Part shown: positions 11,106 through 22,780 of the stretch, piece after piece
How the letters are laid out: each line of letters opens with the position of its first letter
Numbering within the stretch: the stretch's first letter is position 1
NCBI GenBank assembly: GCA_015680685.1
Contig: MNCI01036474.1
Location: 67,392-131,391 of the forward strand
DNA length: 64,000 nucleotides
Direction of reading: 5' to 3'
Source: Gnetum montanum
Lineage: Eukaryota > Streptophyta > Gnetopsida > Gnetales > Gnetaceae
The notes under the pieces: model-generated
Seen by the model: only the letters and a program-made list of their open reading frames with translations
What the model was told of the DNA's origin: nothing
Database searches by the model: none
Translations under genes and position numbers: made by a program

Positions 11106-14100
11106 TTAGCCCCTCTTTGTTGATGTTTGGAGGATGGACCCAAGATACATTGACAAAGAATATAAAACATCAACATAGGTCCATCACCAATGTTTTGTCT
11201 TAATTCTTGATTTTGTAGTATCTAACCATGCCAAAAATTTCTTGTGATGATGAGATAAGGTTATCATGAAGTGATAGAGGTTAAAGGCTATATTTTCTCA
11301 CAAGGAAATGATCACAAGGATTAACAATGAGTTCCAAATGTTGGCAATCATGATCATGGTGATGGCACTAACATGTTGGCTAATCGATGTGGTCTTCATG
11401 CTTTGTAATTTGAAGTTTTGGTCACTTGATAATGTTTTTAAGGAGCCAAAACATTGCTCCAAGGATTCTTTGGCCATTAGGCTTCACCCTTTGCATGTTT
11501 GGAGCCGTTGGTTTGTATTTTTTGGTGACACAAGCCTTTTAGCTTCTTGGGAATTTTCTTTCTCATTTATTTTATTTTATTTTATTTGTGTGGTAAAACC
11601 TTTATTAGGTTTCATTACCAAGGTCAAGTTTAATTTATATTTCCTATTGCATGAGATGTGTTACATCCAATGGACTTAATGGTGGAGCATGCTAAAGGAG
11701 ATGTCACATAGCCATAGTGTCAAACCTTGGTCATCATTCTCATTCAGGATATAAAAGATTATAATTAGGCTATGGGATAGTGGTTCAAGGATGATAACAA
11801 GAGTGATAGGAAACAAGCACTCTTGGCATGGTAGGACAAGCTAACCAAATCTTACACATCAAAGTCACATGGTAACTTGTTGCTATAGTGAGTTTCACCT
11901 TCACAATGATATTTGAGCTTCATCTTGCAAGAACAACTCCAAGAGAACAAGAAAACAAGACAGAGAAAACTTGTATAATGCATACAACCACATGAGAAAA
12001 TTGATAAACCAAGTTAAAATAGGTCACTATTGTTACAACATAGAGAAAGATCCATGCAATGTGCATCAAATTTACAAAGCTTTGTAGTTCATTCTTTGTG
12101 CCAAACAAGAAGAGATAGATAGAGCATGCAAGCTCACTTTTTGTAAACCATTAGAGTCATCAACATCATTCATTCATTGTAATGTGTCAATAATGATAAA
12201 CAATACTACAAGCACAACATGTGAGTGTTAGATGTAATCAGTGCTATGTGATGGCTTTGATGGTACATAACAAGGGCTTGATATTATCTTAAATAGGTTT
12301 AAGTTCTAGTGAGAAACTTGGTTTCATGTGCTTTCTCCTCACCATCATGGTCTTAGATGGAAACTTTAAGGGATCCTCTATGATGTTTCTAGTGTTAAGG
12401 TCAATGACAATCAAGCTACTTTAGAATGTTGAGGCTATATGATGAAACATTTCCAAGGATTGAGATTTGGGTGTGTAAGGTTAACTTGATATAAAAACAT
12501 CATGAGAGGGATACATTTAGGCTTTAAGACTAGTTGAATTTTTTTGTTTATTCTCCTAGCTCATTTCTGCATGACAATATAAGCACATCAAGTGCCACCT
12601 ATGTAATAAAATTGTTAAATAACGTAAAAAACTGTAAAAGACATTAATAATAATGCATATATGAGTCAAAACACATTAGAGAAAAGGCCAAACATAGTTC
12701 AATCATGGTTAACAAAGGCTATAAGGGGTATATTAGATCAAAAAATGTGAAGTAAAAGCTAAATGGTGGTCTAATGGTGGTTAAACAAGCCTATATGCAA
12801 ACCAACTATTATGACATGAAGTTGGGTAAGGTCAAACAAAGTTGTATTAATGTTCCATGACATTAAATAAAGTTAAACCAAGCCAACTAAAGTATAAATG
12901 GTTTCATATCATAGAAACATGAGGTTTAGTGTGACTAAATATTGTGGACAGGAGTGGTGTAGAGCCAAATAATACTAAATGATAAGGCAATGAAGGTCAT
13001 GATTATGCAACAAGGTCAAAACAATTTAAGCTACAATGGAACAAGACCAAAATAGTCAAGGTGGAAGATAGGTAGTGACACTTAGTCAGTTTTTGGTCAA
13101 CGAAGGTCAAATTTTGCCATTTTTAGGCCTTAGTGTGCCATTGCGGAGGTCTACAATGTTTATGGGGAAGCTTGGGCACTTGGTGTGGTCATTTTAAGGC
13201 TATTTGAAGTTAAAAATGAAGCTATTTCTTATAACTACACTAGAGATCAACTAGGACTATGTTGGCTAGTGTAGTTGAGGTATGCTCCAGCAAAGTTGGT
13301 GTCAACATGTTGTTTTTGAAGTTTGTTATCATTATTTTTGGGGTCTTGATGGTTTGTATCACTGGTGTAATGAACTAGAGTTTGGGATTAATGAATGTTA
13401 GTGTCATTTTTACTCCATGAATGCCACAAATGATGTGAAGACCACCAACTATGTTGGGACTATGTTGGCCAGCGTATTCTCAAAATAGTCCCATGAGAAA
13501 AATAGATTTATGTTGTTCTAGCTATGCTGGATTCTAGGTTTTAGGGTTCTAGAATTCCCAAATCAGGTTTCTAAAGTCATTTTCAATGTTGTGATGTTAG
13601 TACAACTACCTTAGAGTAAGAACAATGCTAGAACTACATTGGCTAGCATAGTCCTAATCTACCGTAGCATAGTTACACATGAGTCTTGGAATTTAGTTGT
13701 TTTTATGCTCAATCAATAACATTCTTGGGTGGCCAAGGTTACTAGAGTTCATAGCTAGGATTTAGACTCAAAATTCTTTATTTTGATGGCTTTTTGAGTG
13801 TAGATATGGTCATACACCCTTGGAACATAATGGTTAATGTAGTTTCAATTTAGGTGTGAGGTGTATGATATGTGTCAACCATTTTTGACTTAGTTTATAG
13901 GGTTTACTGGTCTCTAGGGACTTAGGTAGTCTTACAAATTAGGATGATGCATTGGAAATTCAATTCAACATGTTAGTGTTTTTTAATCTTTTTCAATGAA
14001 CTACATTGGGATTACATGGGTCAACGTAGTTGAGGTCATGCCCAACATAGATCTGAGGTTGAGGTGTATTTTGATTAATTTTTACTTCATTGTTTAATAG

Positions 14101-14797
14101 CTTAAAGTCACAAATACTTTGGAAAGATGTAAATGCTAGGATATATTACTTTGAAGGTCATTTTTGGCATTTGATGTTCAAATTCAAACCAACTACACTA
14201 GCTAGCATAGTTGGGATCATCTCGAGTGTAGTTCTAAGGTGGAGTGGGATTTGACTTATTTTTGCTTCATAGATTGAGATTGTAGGGTTACCAAAGGCTT
14301 CAAGGGGATGTAAAGATTAGAAAATGTTAATTTAAAGGTTATTTGAGGCATTGGATTGCCAAACCCATGCCAAATATGCTAGGAATATGCTAGCAAGTGT
14401 AGTTGGGATGCCTCCTAGTGTAGTTCATCCAAGACAAGTTATTTTTAGGAACTTTTGATGGGTTTTATGAAGTTCTAAAGTTGTTGGACGTTGTTGCTAG
14501 GGTTTGGAGATTGGATCGTAAGTTTGGGGGTCAATTAGATATTTTTATAACCTATTATTAGGTTTTCATGGGGTGTCTCTACTAGAACTACATTGGCTAG
14601 CATAGTTCTTGAGTATACTTAGCTTTCAAGCCAAAATTCAACTTTTAGAGGCTGAAACATGGCTAGATGTTGGCCTTATGTCATGCCCTAGGCCTTTGGT
14701 CTTCCACTAGTCAATTTTAGAGTTATTTAGGCTTAAGGAAGTTGGTGAAAAGTCACTTGTAGCAGCAACTACACTAGCCAATATAGTTCCTCAATCT
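11106..14797 (-). mobile_element. Decayed 3' noncoding internal region of old Tat-like element
   Basis: No gene is supported here. Two short blocks match the young element: the LTR-adjacent block (CCCTCTTTGTTGATG-TTGGAGGA, then GACAAAGAA) matches 56746-56810, and TGCAA-AACAACTCCAA-AGA-ACAAGAAAAC near 11925 matches 57529-57563. From about 13.2 to 14.7 kb the sequence is filled with variants of CTAGCATAGTT and AACTACACTAGC, reminiscent of a decayed palindromic array. Plus-strand frames at 11308-11679 and minus-strand 11920-12108 show no domain and are treated as chance. Confidence 0.5.
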
Positions 14798-16166
14798 AAC
14801 CAACTTTCAAGACTGAACTCAACTTTTAGAGTCTAAAAAGTAGCTAGAGTTTGGGCTTATGTCATGCCCTAGGTCATTGGGCTTCCACTAGTGAATGGTT
14901 AAGTCATTTGAACTTAAGGAAGCTAGTGAAAAGCCACTTGTATGATATAAATATGCTAGGAAGTGTATAGGCTTTGTTTACCATGCTAAATTATGTCTAA
15001 AGTATGAGAGTCAATCTAAAATATACTGGAAACATTGTATACTATTTTTTTCTTAAATATGATAACTTTTGACATTATGTTTCTTTAATTTTTAATGTAA
15101 AAGGATACTAGTTAAAATAACTATAGACTGCAAAGTTATGAAGCAAAATTTGACAATGAAATGCAAAGGTCTAAAACAAGATGTAGTAGGTCATGTTGTA
15201 AATATAGAAGAGAGAAAAGTAAGAAAGGCCACTAATTTAATATTTTTAGGCCCTAGTAGGATATAATGTTGCTAGTTTTAGACCTAAGTGGGCCATAATA
15301 TCACTAGTTTTAGGCCTTAGTGGGATGTAGTGTTGCTAGTTTTAAGCATTAGCAGGTTGTTGTGTTGCCAGTTTTAGGCCTTAGAAGGTGGATGCATTGC
15401 TAGTTTTATGCATTAGTAGGTTATGATCCATACCTACCTAGTTAGTATGGGATTGCATCAAAGGGCATAGTTCCTTATTCTAACCAACTTTCAAGCTTGA
15501 ATTCAACTTTTAAAGCATAAAAAGTAGCTAGAGCTTGGGCTTATGTCATGCCCTAGGCCTTTGGGCTTCAAGTGGTTGATGTTTGAGTCATTTGGACTTA
15601 AGGAAGCTAGTGAAATGCCACTTATATGATATAAATATGTTGGGAAGTGTATAAGCTTTGCTAACCATCCTAAACTATGTCTAAAGTATGAGAGTCAATC
15701 TAAAATATGGTGTAAACTTTGTACACTAGTCTGTGTCATTAAAGATGATAATTTTTGACCAATTTTCATGTTTTGCACTTTCTTATGTTTTTAAATTTTT
15801 GATGTAAAAGGCTACCAATTAAAATGACTATAGAATGCAAAGTTACGAAGCAAAGGTTGATAATAAAATTCAAAGGTGTAAAACAAGATGTAGCAGGTCA
15901 CATTATAAATATAGAAGAGATTAAAGGAACAATGGCCACTAATTTACCAATTTTAGGCCCTGATAGGCCATAATGTTGCTAGTTTTAGGCCTTAGTTGAC
16001 CATAATATTACCAGTTTTGGGCCTTAACAAGTTTTGTTGCTAGTCTTAAGCCTTAGTGGACCATTGTGTTGTAAGTTTTAGGCCTTAGAAGGCTAATGCA
16101 TTGCTAGTTTTAGGCTATAGTGGGTTATGATCCATACCTACCTAGTTAATATGGGATAGCATTGAA
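14798..16166. repeat. Tandem duplication of about 680 bp carrying minisatellite blocks
   Basis: Copies at about 14798-15477 and 15478-16166 share long stretches: TAACCAACTTTCAAG, GCTTATGTCATGCCCTAGG, GGAAGCTAGTGAAA, AAGTATGAGAGTCAATCTAAA, and the AAAACAAGATGTAG-AGGTCA block. Each copy ends in a minisatellite of about 36-38 bp (15240-15430 and 15950-16130). Its core is TAGTTTTAGGCCTTAGTGGG followed by CCATAATGTTGC. An extra partial copy of the GGGCTTATGTCATG segment lies near 14670. This is untranslated sequence of the old element, between its protease remnant and its 3' LTR. Confidence 0.8.
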
Positions 16167-16339
16167 AGGATGTATATGGATAAAATAGACATGAAACATG
16201 GTATAGGGATGCAAAGGTGAACAAGCTTTCATTAGCAAAGTAAGGGATAATATATCTACAATGCATTTGTTGCTTGACCTTTGATAAATCAAAGAGCTTC
16301 CTCTATACGATCGCACTCTTATCATGTTGCTTATTTAAC

Positions 16340-16876
16340 ATGGAAATTGATAATTATTTTCTTTGATTGTTTAATGCCACAGGTTTGGTGACTTTAGCTT
16401 CATTGTTGTTATTGTTGTTGGTTTTGTTGGTATTGGCCCCAGCTTGAGTTTTGGGAGCCTTGTCTTGAAACTCCACCTCTAAACCTTGGTTAGTGTTGAC
16501 ATAGTTAATTAATGGTATTAACACATTGTCTCCAAAGATCATAATTTCCCCACCCTTGTATGGAAAGTGAATCTCCTAATGTATTAGAGATGAGACCATG
16601 TAAAGCTTTGCTAATCATGGACTTCCTAAGATCAAGTTGAAGCTAGGTATCTCTTTAGCCACTAGGAAGTTAGCGGATGTAGGGAACTATTTACTGGCTA
16701 TGAAATCTAAGGAGATGGAACCTCACACCACTACTTGTGATCCATTAAATGACTTGAGTGTTGAGGTAGTGGTTTCTTGGATGTTCTTGGTTATGCCTAG
16801 CTTGTTAATAATGAAAAATGATACCACATTAGTTATCATCCCATCATCCACATGAACACGATGAATCTTGTATCTA
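16340..16876 (-). pseudogene. Gypsy protease remnant (C-terminal part of gag-protease), interrupted
   Basis: Minus-strand translation gives YKIHRVHVDDGMITNVVS near 16876-16815, in the place of the retropepsin active-site segment (HVDGGSS-type). It continues with a region ending FLVAKEIPSFNLILGSP near 16630 and HFPYKGGEIMIFGD near 16545. These match the standard gypsy protease layout LVMDIPA..NLILGRPWL..FPY-G. The catalytic D-T/S-G reads DDG, so the copy is inactive. A matching plus-strand copy is at 50370-50730. No reverse transcriptase follows; the frame ends in an Asn-rich tail and then noncoding sequence. Upstream it is cut at 16877-16881 by a solo LTR and resumes at 18263. Confidence 0.7.
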
Positions 16877-16881
16877 CCAAC

Positions 16882-18262
16882 TATAGAAATTGAAAAATTC
16901 AGTTGCTAGAAGATCAATAATTTTAATGAAATAGTTTTAATTCCAAATCCCAAGGGCCTCCAAAAAATAGAATTTGAGGTACCCTGGATGGTCCAACAGA
17001 TCACCCAAGAACTTGAAAAACATAAACAAGGATAGAAAACTAAATATGTAATGTAGATCTGAGAAATTAAATGCATTGAAATGGAGAAAATAAATCTATC
17101 TTGCACATAAATAGAACTGAAAACTTTATTTTAAATGAAATAAAGAATTGTTCAAGAAATATGTACAGTATGTGCCTAGAATAGTACGAGGTTCACTTTG
17201 GTGGGGGTTCAAAGTTCATTAAAACTACTACAACAAACTTCATGATCCAAAGGTTCTACAACTCCCAATGCGTTTGAACCCTTTTTGCTCTTTGCACCAG
17301 ATTTACAATGTTGGTGCTATAGGGGATGTAACAATGACTATGCAGATTCTACACTAAGAATTCAAGAAACTATGTGTATGTAAAATTACAAGATCTTTTG
17401 AATGCAAAAAAAAAACTAAAAATGCAAAGTGTGGAACCCATACATTATGTTGGATGCTTGGTTTTATATGGTTTTAGCCAAAAAAATTACCTGTAAATTT
17501 TGCTTAATTATTTCTACAAATTTTGCTTGATTTCTGGAAAATTTTGGCTATCTACAAGGGTGGTGGGTGTTTACATTTATGGGGCTACTATATATGGTAA
17601 GTGTTATATCCCCATCGCCTTAAAGGCATTTCATTTATTAAAAATAGTAATGAGGGTATAACACCGATGTTGGCGGGATGGCATCCACACTAAGAGAATG
17701 ACCTCCACATTGAAAATGGATTCCATGTTGGGCAAGATGGCCTTCACACTAGGGAGATGTCCTCCACACTAGGAGGAATGACATACATGTAAGGGAAATG
17801 GCCTCCACACTAGGAGAATGGCCTCCACGGTGAGGGGATGGCCTCCATGATAGAGTGTAGTTGATGTCTTACCCTCCAACATTAGGGGTAGGTGGGTTAT
17901 ACCCTCAGTAGATGAGTTATAGCCTTAGTAGGTTAGTTATACCCTCTAATGTATATCTCTAGCATGGAAAATGTTGTACCCTGATAAAACCTATCATAAT
18001 GTCAATTTTTGCATCCCAAAAGGCACTTTTAATCCCTCACCCTCCAAGCAGAAATATAGGCATTATATGACTTTTTTTCACTTGGAGGATGAGGCTTTAT
18101 CCACTTATGAGGAATTTTTCAACCCCAAAAGAATAAAATATGTGAAATTACATCTCTTGGATTATAATCTTTATATTTACAATGAATTTCTAGCCTCAAG
18201 TTTTATGGGGTGAAGGCTACATGATTAAAATGGTTACAACATGAAATTTTGGTGGTGTTTCA
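16882..18262 (-). mobile_element. Solo LTR, family A, with 5-bp target duplication CCAAC
   Basis: The block is 1381 bp, nearly the length of the young family LTR at 55381-56745. It ends at 18262 with the family terminus GGTGGTGTTTCA. CCAAC stands directly before it (16877-16881) and directly after it (18263-18267). The left end matches the end of the plus-oriented copy near 42739 (TGAAAAATTCAGTTGCTA here, reverse complement there). Its U3 holds an array of ATGGCCTCCACACTAGGAGA-like units of about 20 bp at 17690-17860. The flanking minus-strand gag-protease frame is contiguous across it once one target copy is discounted, so the insertion is real and recombination removed the internal part. 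Confidence 0.85.
17690..17860. repeat. Tandem array, about 20-bp unit, in LTR U3
   Basis: Imperfect repeats of GGCCTCCACACTAGGAGAAT and variants, roughly eight units. The position within the solo LTR corresponds to the U3 array seen with a different motif in the young LTR (56215-56606). Confidence 0.75.
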
Positions 18263-19200
18263 CCAACACATATAGTAATGAAGAGAGGAGAAAATACCAC
18301 TTCTCCATTTCTAGAGTCAATCATCACCTCACTATCATGAAAGGTGAGAATTGGTGTATGTTCATTTTTCTTAAAAGAAGCTTGCTCAATGACAAAGTGG
18401 ATTGATTCTTTGTTAGTGGTCATGTCTTTGCTCATAGGGATAGAAGCTAACACCTAAGCTAGTGCATATCTATGAGTAGGAGAATCCATGACTAGGTCAT
18501 ATAATTTTGATGATTTGTTCTTTATTTTCAATGATCATTTAGCTTATTCCATTATTGTAAGGAAATTCTTTTCTTTGGTGTATGATATTCTACCCTTAGT
18601 GATCTTAACTTCCTTCATCCTTACTAGAGCTTGTGGCTTAGGTTTTGATGTGGATGCCTTGGGCCCCTTGTTCATGGGTGTAGCTGGCCTTGGTGTAGGT
18701 CTCAATGGGTTAACTTACTTTGAAGCCTTTTGTTGTTATCCACCTTCAATTGGCTTAGTTGTTTGTTTGAAAAAAGATTGCTTTTGTGCTATTTTGATGA
18801 TGATTTCTTACTAACATTTGAGTTTTGGATCACTATAGATGAGCTTGATCACAAGTTGTTGTGGTTTTACTTATCAAAGGTGAAAGTACCTAGATAACAC
18901 ATGGTTACCTAGGCTTTAGAGGATTGGTAACTTTTTGTCTAGGTTGTGAAGTTGATGCCACTAAAGATGGAACATGTATGATAAAAGGCTTCTTAGGTGC
19001 TAAAGGAGGTGGTACCCATATGATGAAGGGCTCTATAAGCTTTTCCGTTTTGGGCTACAATGGTATTTTAATGATAAAAAATTCCTTGGGAGGATTAGAC
19101 CATTTGGTTTCTATGAATGAGGCTATAGTGTAGGAGTTATTTTTGGTAATTGGTGAGTTGGACTTATTCAACACAAACTCTCCATGGTCTATCATCTTCT
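18263..19200 (-). pseudogene. Gypsy gag-protease spacer remnant
   Basis: Minus-strand translation gives LASIPMSKDMTTNKESIHFV near 18450-18395 and ILTFHDSEVMIDSRNGEVVF near 18340-18285. The plus-strand element at 46.7-51.4 kb has the same order: IPISKDITTSDDSIY near 50170-50215, then VFHESEVKI near 50268 and the protease. This is the spacer between the gag zinc-knuckle and the protease. It continues to about 19.2 kb with decaying similarity and is then cut by a family C LTR. It belongs to the same element as 16340-16876 and 24600-27250. Confidence 0.6.
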
Positions 19201-19295
19201 AGAGGTCATCCTTTAAATGCTAGATAGAAATTAGTGTCATGATGAACCATATGATGATAATGGTAAAACCTATCTAGTATAAAGTACTTTAGTAG

Positions 19296-20180
19296 TGATG
19301 AGTGATGGATACCCCTTATGCTCAACCATACGAATTACAAGTGTTCATGATCAACATGATCAAATTCCATCAATGGGACTAGTTTATCATCTAGATCATT
19401 AAGTATTGATCATAGTTCACTGTCTTCCCACTTGGACTAGTGGTAGCTTTATCATGTATGGTTTAGTCCAAAGTGAGGCATATGATTGTTGATGTTATTT
19501 TAGCTTTATGCTACTCTCAACAATAATACATAAATTAATTATTTAATCTAATTAATAACAAAAGGTAAAGACTAAAAAAGCCTATGAAAAATGAGTGTTT
19601 ATTCCTAGATTTTCATACATGTCCCAAACCCATGTATCCACTACTACGATTACCAAGAATTATGCTACTGGGTCAACCAAGTAATAACGCTACTAGGATT
19701 ACCAAGAAAATATGTGTTTATGCTCTAAACTAGTCACACTCATTCCATCAGTTGATTAATGTGTATGGAAATGTAAATATTAACTAAGTACATGTAAAGT
19801 AAAATTGCATGAAAAGTAAATCTATGCTAGTACAAGTGCTTCAAAGTTTATTAAGAAAGATCATCTTTATTGTCATTCACACTATGGTGCTTAGCTACAA
19901 TAGTGCTTAAATAAATATCCATACACTTCTCAACTCCTGTTGCAGGAACTTAGAAAATATTCTAAGTGTTATGAAATCAAACTATAAGAACCTAGCTATA
20001 CTACTAACTTCATGATGCCATAAATGCAACTCATGAGCACTTATTTATAGCTAAGAGAAGGCACTGCATCAACATAGTCATGCTAATGCATCAAACCATG
20101 CATTAATGAATCACATTGACAAGATCACATTGACAAGATTGCATTGACAACATCCCATTGACACACTCTGAGAAAGACAC
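19296..20180 (-). mobile_element. Family C gypsy LTR, minus orientation
   Basis: The reverse complement matches the LTR at 28550-29362 and the copy at 3673-4630. On the plus strand it starts TGATGAGTG, then ATACCCCTTATGCTCAACCATACGAAT, the complement of the LTR end near 29325-29362. It includes CTATTTATAGCT near 20040 (minus-strand TATA). Internal sequence is absent on both sides, so a solo LTR is likely. The right limit is approximate and no target duplication was found. Confidence 0.6.
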
Positions 20181-20429
20181 TTCATCATAACCTCATGACT
20201 AAATGAAAACTCACCCTTGAGTGGAAAAAAGGAGGAACAAGTTTCTTTATAAAATTTTGGAAAGGTATGGGACTATTAACTAACTAATTGACACAAAAAC
20301 TAACACAAACAAACACTAAGTACCCAGGTGTACAAATTTACAATGGTTACAAAAATTGATGTTCATGATAACAAAATTGAACACCATGCCAAAAAATAAT
20401 ACCAAAAATCCTCTAGGGCTTAAAGATGA

Positions 20430-22780
20430 GAAGAAAATCAAAAGGTCCTAGCCGATGAAGGCCCATGAGTTTCCAAAGGATCGTCTCTCACCTCTAGTGC
20501 CTACGACTATTGTGGTTAAGGCTATGGCTCTCTAGCTACAATTGCAACTTCTGGTGAAAGATGAAAAGTATCTAGCAATGCTTTCATCTTCTCCTCCTTA
20601 GTCTTGAGATCATACATGGTCAACGTAACATTGCCAATGTAAGCTAATATGAAAACATCCCAAGGACTGGGCATCACAGGAAACAACTCCTTAATGTTGA
20701 TAAGCTAATAAAAAAAATTTTTATGTTCAATGTTAAATGCCTTGACTACATTATGCAATTCTTGATAGTCATTCATTCTTTTGGCTAGGTTCTCCACTAT
20801 TGATCTTTGATCAATGAACTTTACCTTGAAAATCTCAAGTTTAATTTTGGCTATTTATAGCTTCTATTTTGTTTCCTTATGGTACTTAAACTCTACCTTG
20901 TACAAAAGGAACATGATAGCCACTTGTTTCTTCAATTTTTTCCTTGGCCTTCAGGCATTTAGCATTGCTAGGTTTGAGTAATGAAGGTTGGGAAGCTCCA
21001 TGTACTCCATCATCTCCTCAATCTATAACTCCTTGAAGCAAATTTTAACTTTGTTGTATGTGTTTATCCCTTCAAATATAGGTTGTCACATATGACCTCC
21101 TTGTTGGAGCTACTGGAGTACCTCATTCACCTTCACCTTTACCAATTTCATTTATTTTTCATTAATCTTCTTCTACAAACCAACTTGATCCCTATAGTGG
21201 TTCTTGACCCTTTCAAATTTGAGAGCCTTGTTTCTCTAGGCAAAAATTTTAGCTATAAACTTCTAGTGAAGATAATGTACATCTTACATTGAGAGATTTC
21301 AATTTTCTATAGCCATCCTTCTCAATTTAGTGTTCACCCTAGCAAGCTACTACTATTTTTATTTAGATGAATTCTACCATCTGATCCATTTTCATCTCAA
21401 CATTTGGTAGGCAATGGTTCTTGTAGGTTAGATTGATGTTCTCTTGGTAAACCTTTGACAAGTTCTTTTGAATGTTGTATGGAGTGGCATTTGCTAAGGA
21501 CTAATCAAAGATTATTGACTCCTTTATGTACTCAACCTCTTGAAGTTTTTCCTAAAGCTATTAAAAAGCATCATCTCATGCTATATTTTGGATGGGTAGG
21601 ATGGGATTAGTGAGGTAGGCTTTCAATTCTATAACCTCATAAACCACTCATTGATTCTACTTTGTGGCTATGCCATGTAGGGCATTGGAAATGAGGACCT
21701 TGCCCCTAGCCTTAAGTAGTTCTAACTATTTTGCTAAAATGATCTCTAGGGTATCAAATATATCTAGAATCTATTATCTAGTTTCTACTTATTAGTCCAA
21801 CAACTCCTTGTACTAGGCTACATTAAATTTTTCACTTCTTGCTCCTATGGACACTTGCACATCTTTGAGTGTAGCAACATCTAGTACATATGCTATAGGA
21901 GTATTGAGTGCATTAGCCACTCTATTAGCAGCCACCTTTGTCATTGTTTCCTACCCTTGGTGCTACATCACCAAAATAGTTTCTCCCTCATCCTTCTCCA
22001 AGAACAACAAAAAGGTAGTGACATTCCCAAATATTTTTGGAAATTGTTATTATTCAGAGAGGGATATCGTTACCTCTTGGGTGCTAAAATTTGATCTTGT
22101 AAGTACTTGCATTTTTTGATCATAAAACATTGGTGCTAAACCCTGCATCCTACTAATTGATTATGCCACCTCATTGAGAAGACTCAAAACTAGCCTATAA
22201 ACAAAGGGTTCACCACCACTCGATCCTGCCTAGTGCTGCTATAGGAATTACTAATGGAGTTTGCACATGCACTCAATAGTAGCATAAAACTCTAATGTTG
22301 ATTATTCATAAGTTGGTGGTGGTTGCAATTGTTGCTCTTCCAACACCTTGGTAGGCACTTTATCCTTCATCATTTCTACCTAAGAGGTGGTAGGAGCATG
22401 TCTAATGTTGTCATTGATGTAGCAAGTGATTCCCCTCCTTATGCATAATTTTTGGATGAGGCATGAAAAGGAGAGTGCCTTCCTTTCATATTCATTTTCT
22501 TTGAACTTCTTCTTTATCTCTGGATGGATTAGTTGTGGAGGGTTGATAGGAAATTTCCCACTTAAAGTGGCACACTCACAGGTATAGAAGGCTATCACCA
22601 TGTTAGGCTTCACCATCGAATTGAGTTGTTAGGCTATCATCATGAAATAGGCATGCTCTACCATTGTGAGTGCATTGTACTCCTTAATATCCACTCTGTA
22701 GCACCATCAGAACAACTCCTTTTTGACCTTTGAATTTTCCAAAATAGCACAAAATTTAGGCTATGACATCTCAACTAGAG
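20430..22780 (-). pseudogene. Decayed ORF, possibly plant transposon-protein (Transposase_32-like) domain
   Basis: Minus-strand translation is coding-like for most of this span, with stops mostly at likely Gln and Trp codons. The N-terminal part (22760-22380) contains EYNALTMVEHAYFMMIA and, further on, KFPINPPQLIHPEI, then KALSFSCLIQKLCIRRGI. This resembles the helical pattern of the putative plant transposon protein domain carried near some gypsy elements (L-x-AL-x-TGK-x-I-x-x-x-x-I and LPFPSLIT-x-LC-x-x-AGV). The C-terminal part (22.1-20.5 kb) is charged and probably coiled-coil, with pieces such as VYEVIELKAYLTNPILPIQN and YQENINLTYKNHCLP. The domain call rests on pattern only. It could be an accessory ORF of the surrounding element or a separate insertion. 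Confidence 0.4.

Noticed and set aside
11106-11125. Primer binding site reading of TTAGCCCCTCTTTG next to the LTR
   Set aside because: In the minus orientation set by the coding strand of the family it is a polypurine tract, and it is not complementary to a tRNA end I know.
11308-11679. 123-codon plus-strand frame
   Set aside because: Lies in noncoding 3' sequence of an old element, shows only hydrophobic low-complexity residues and no domain.
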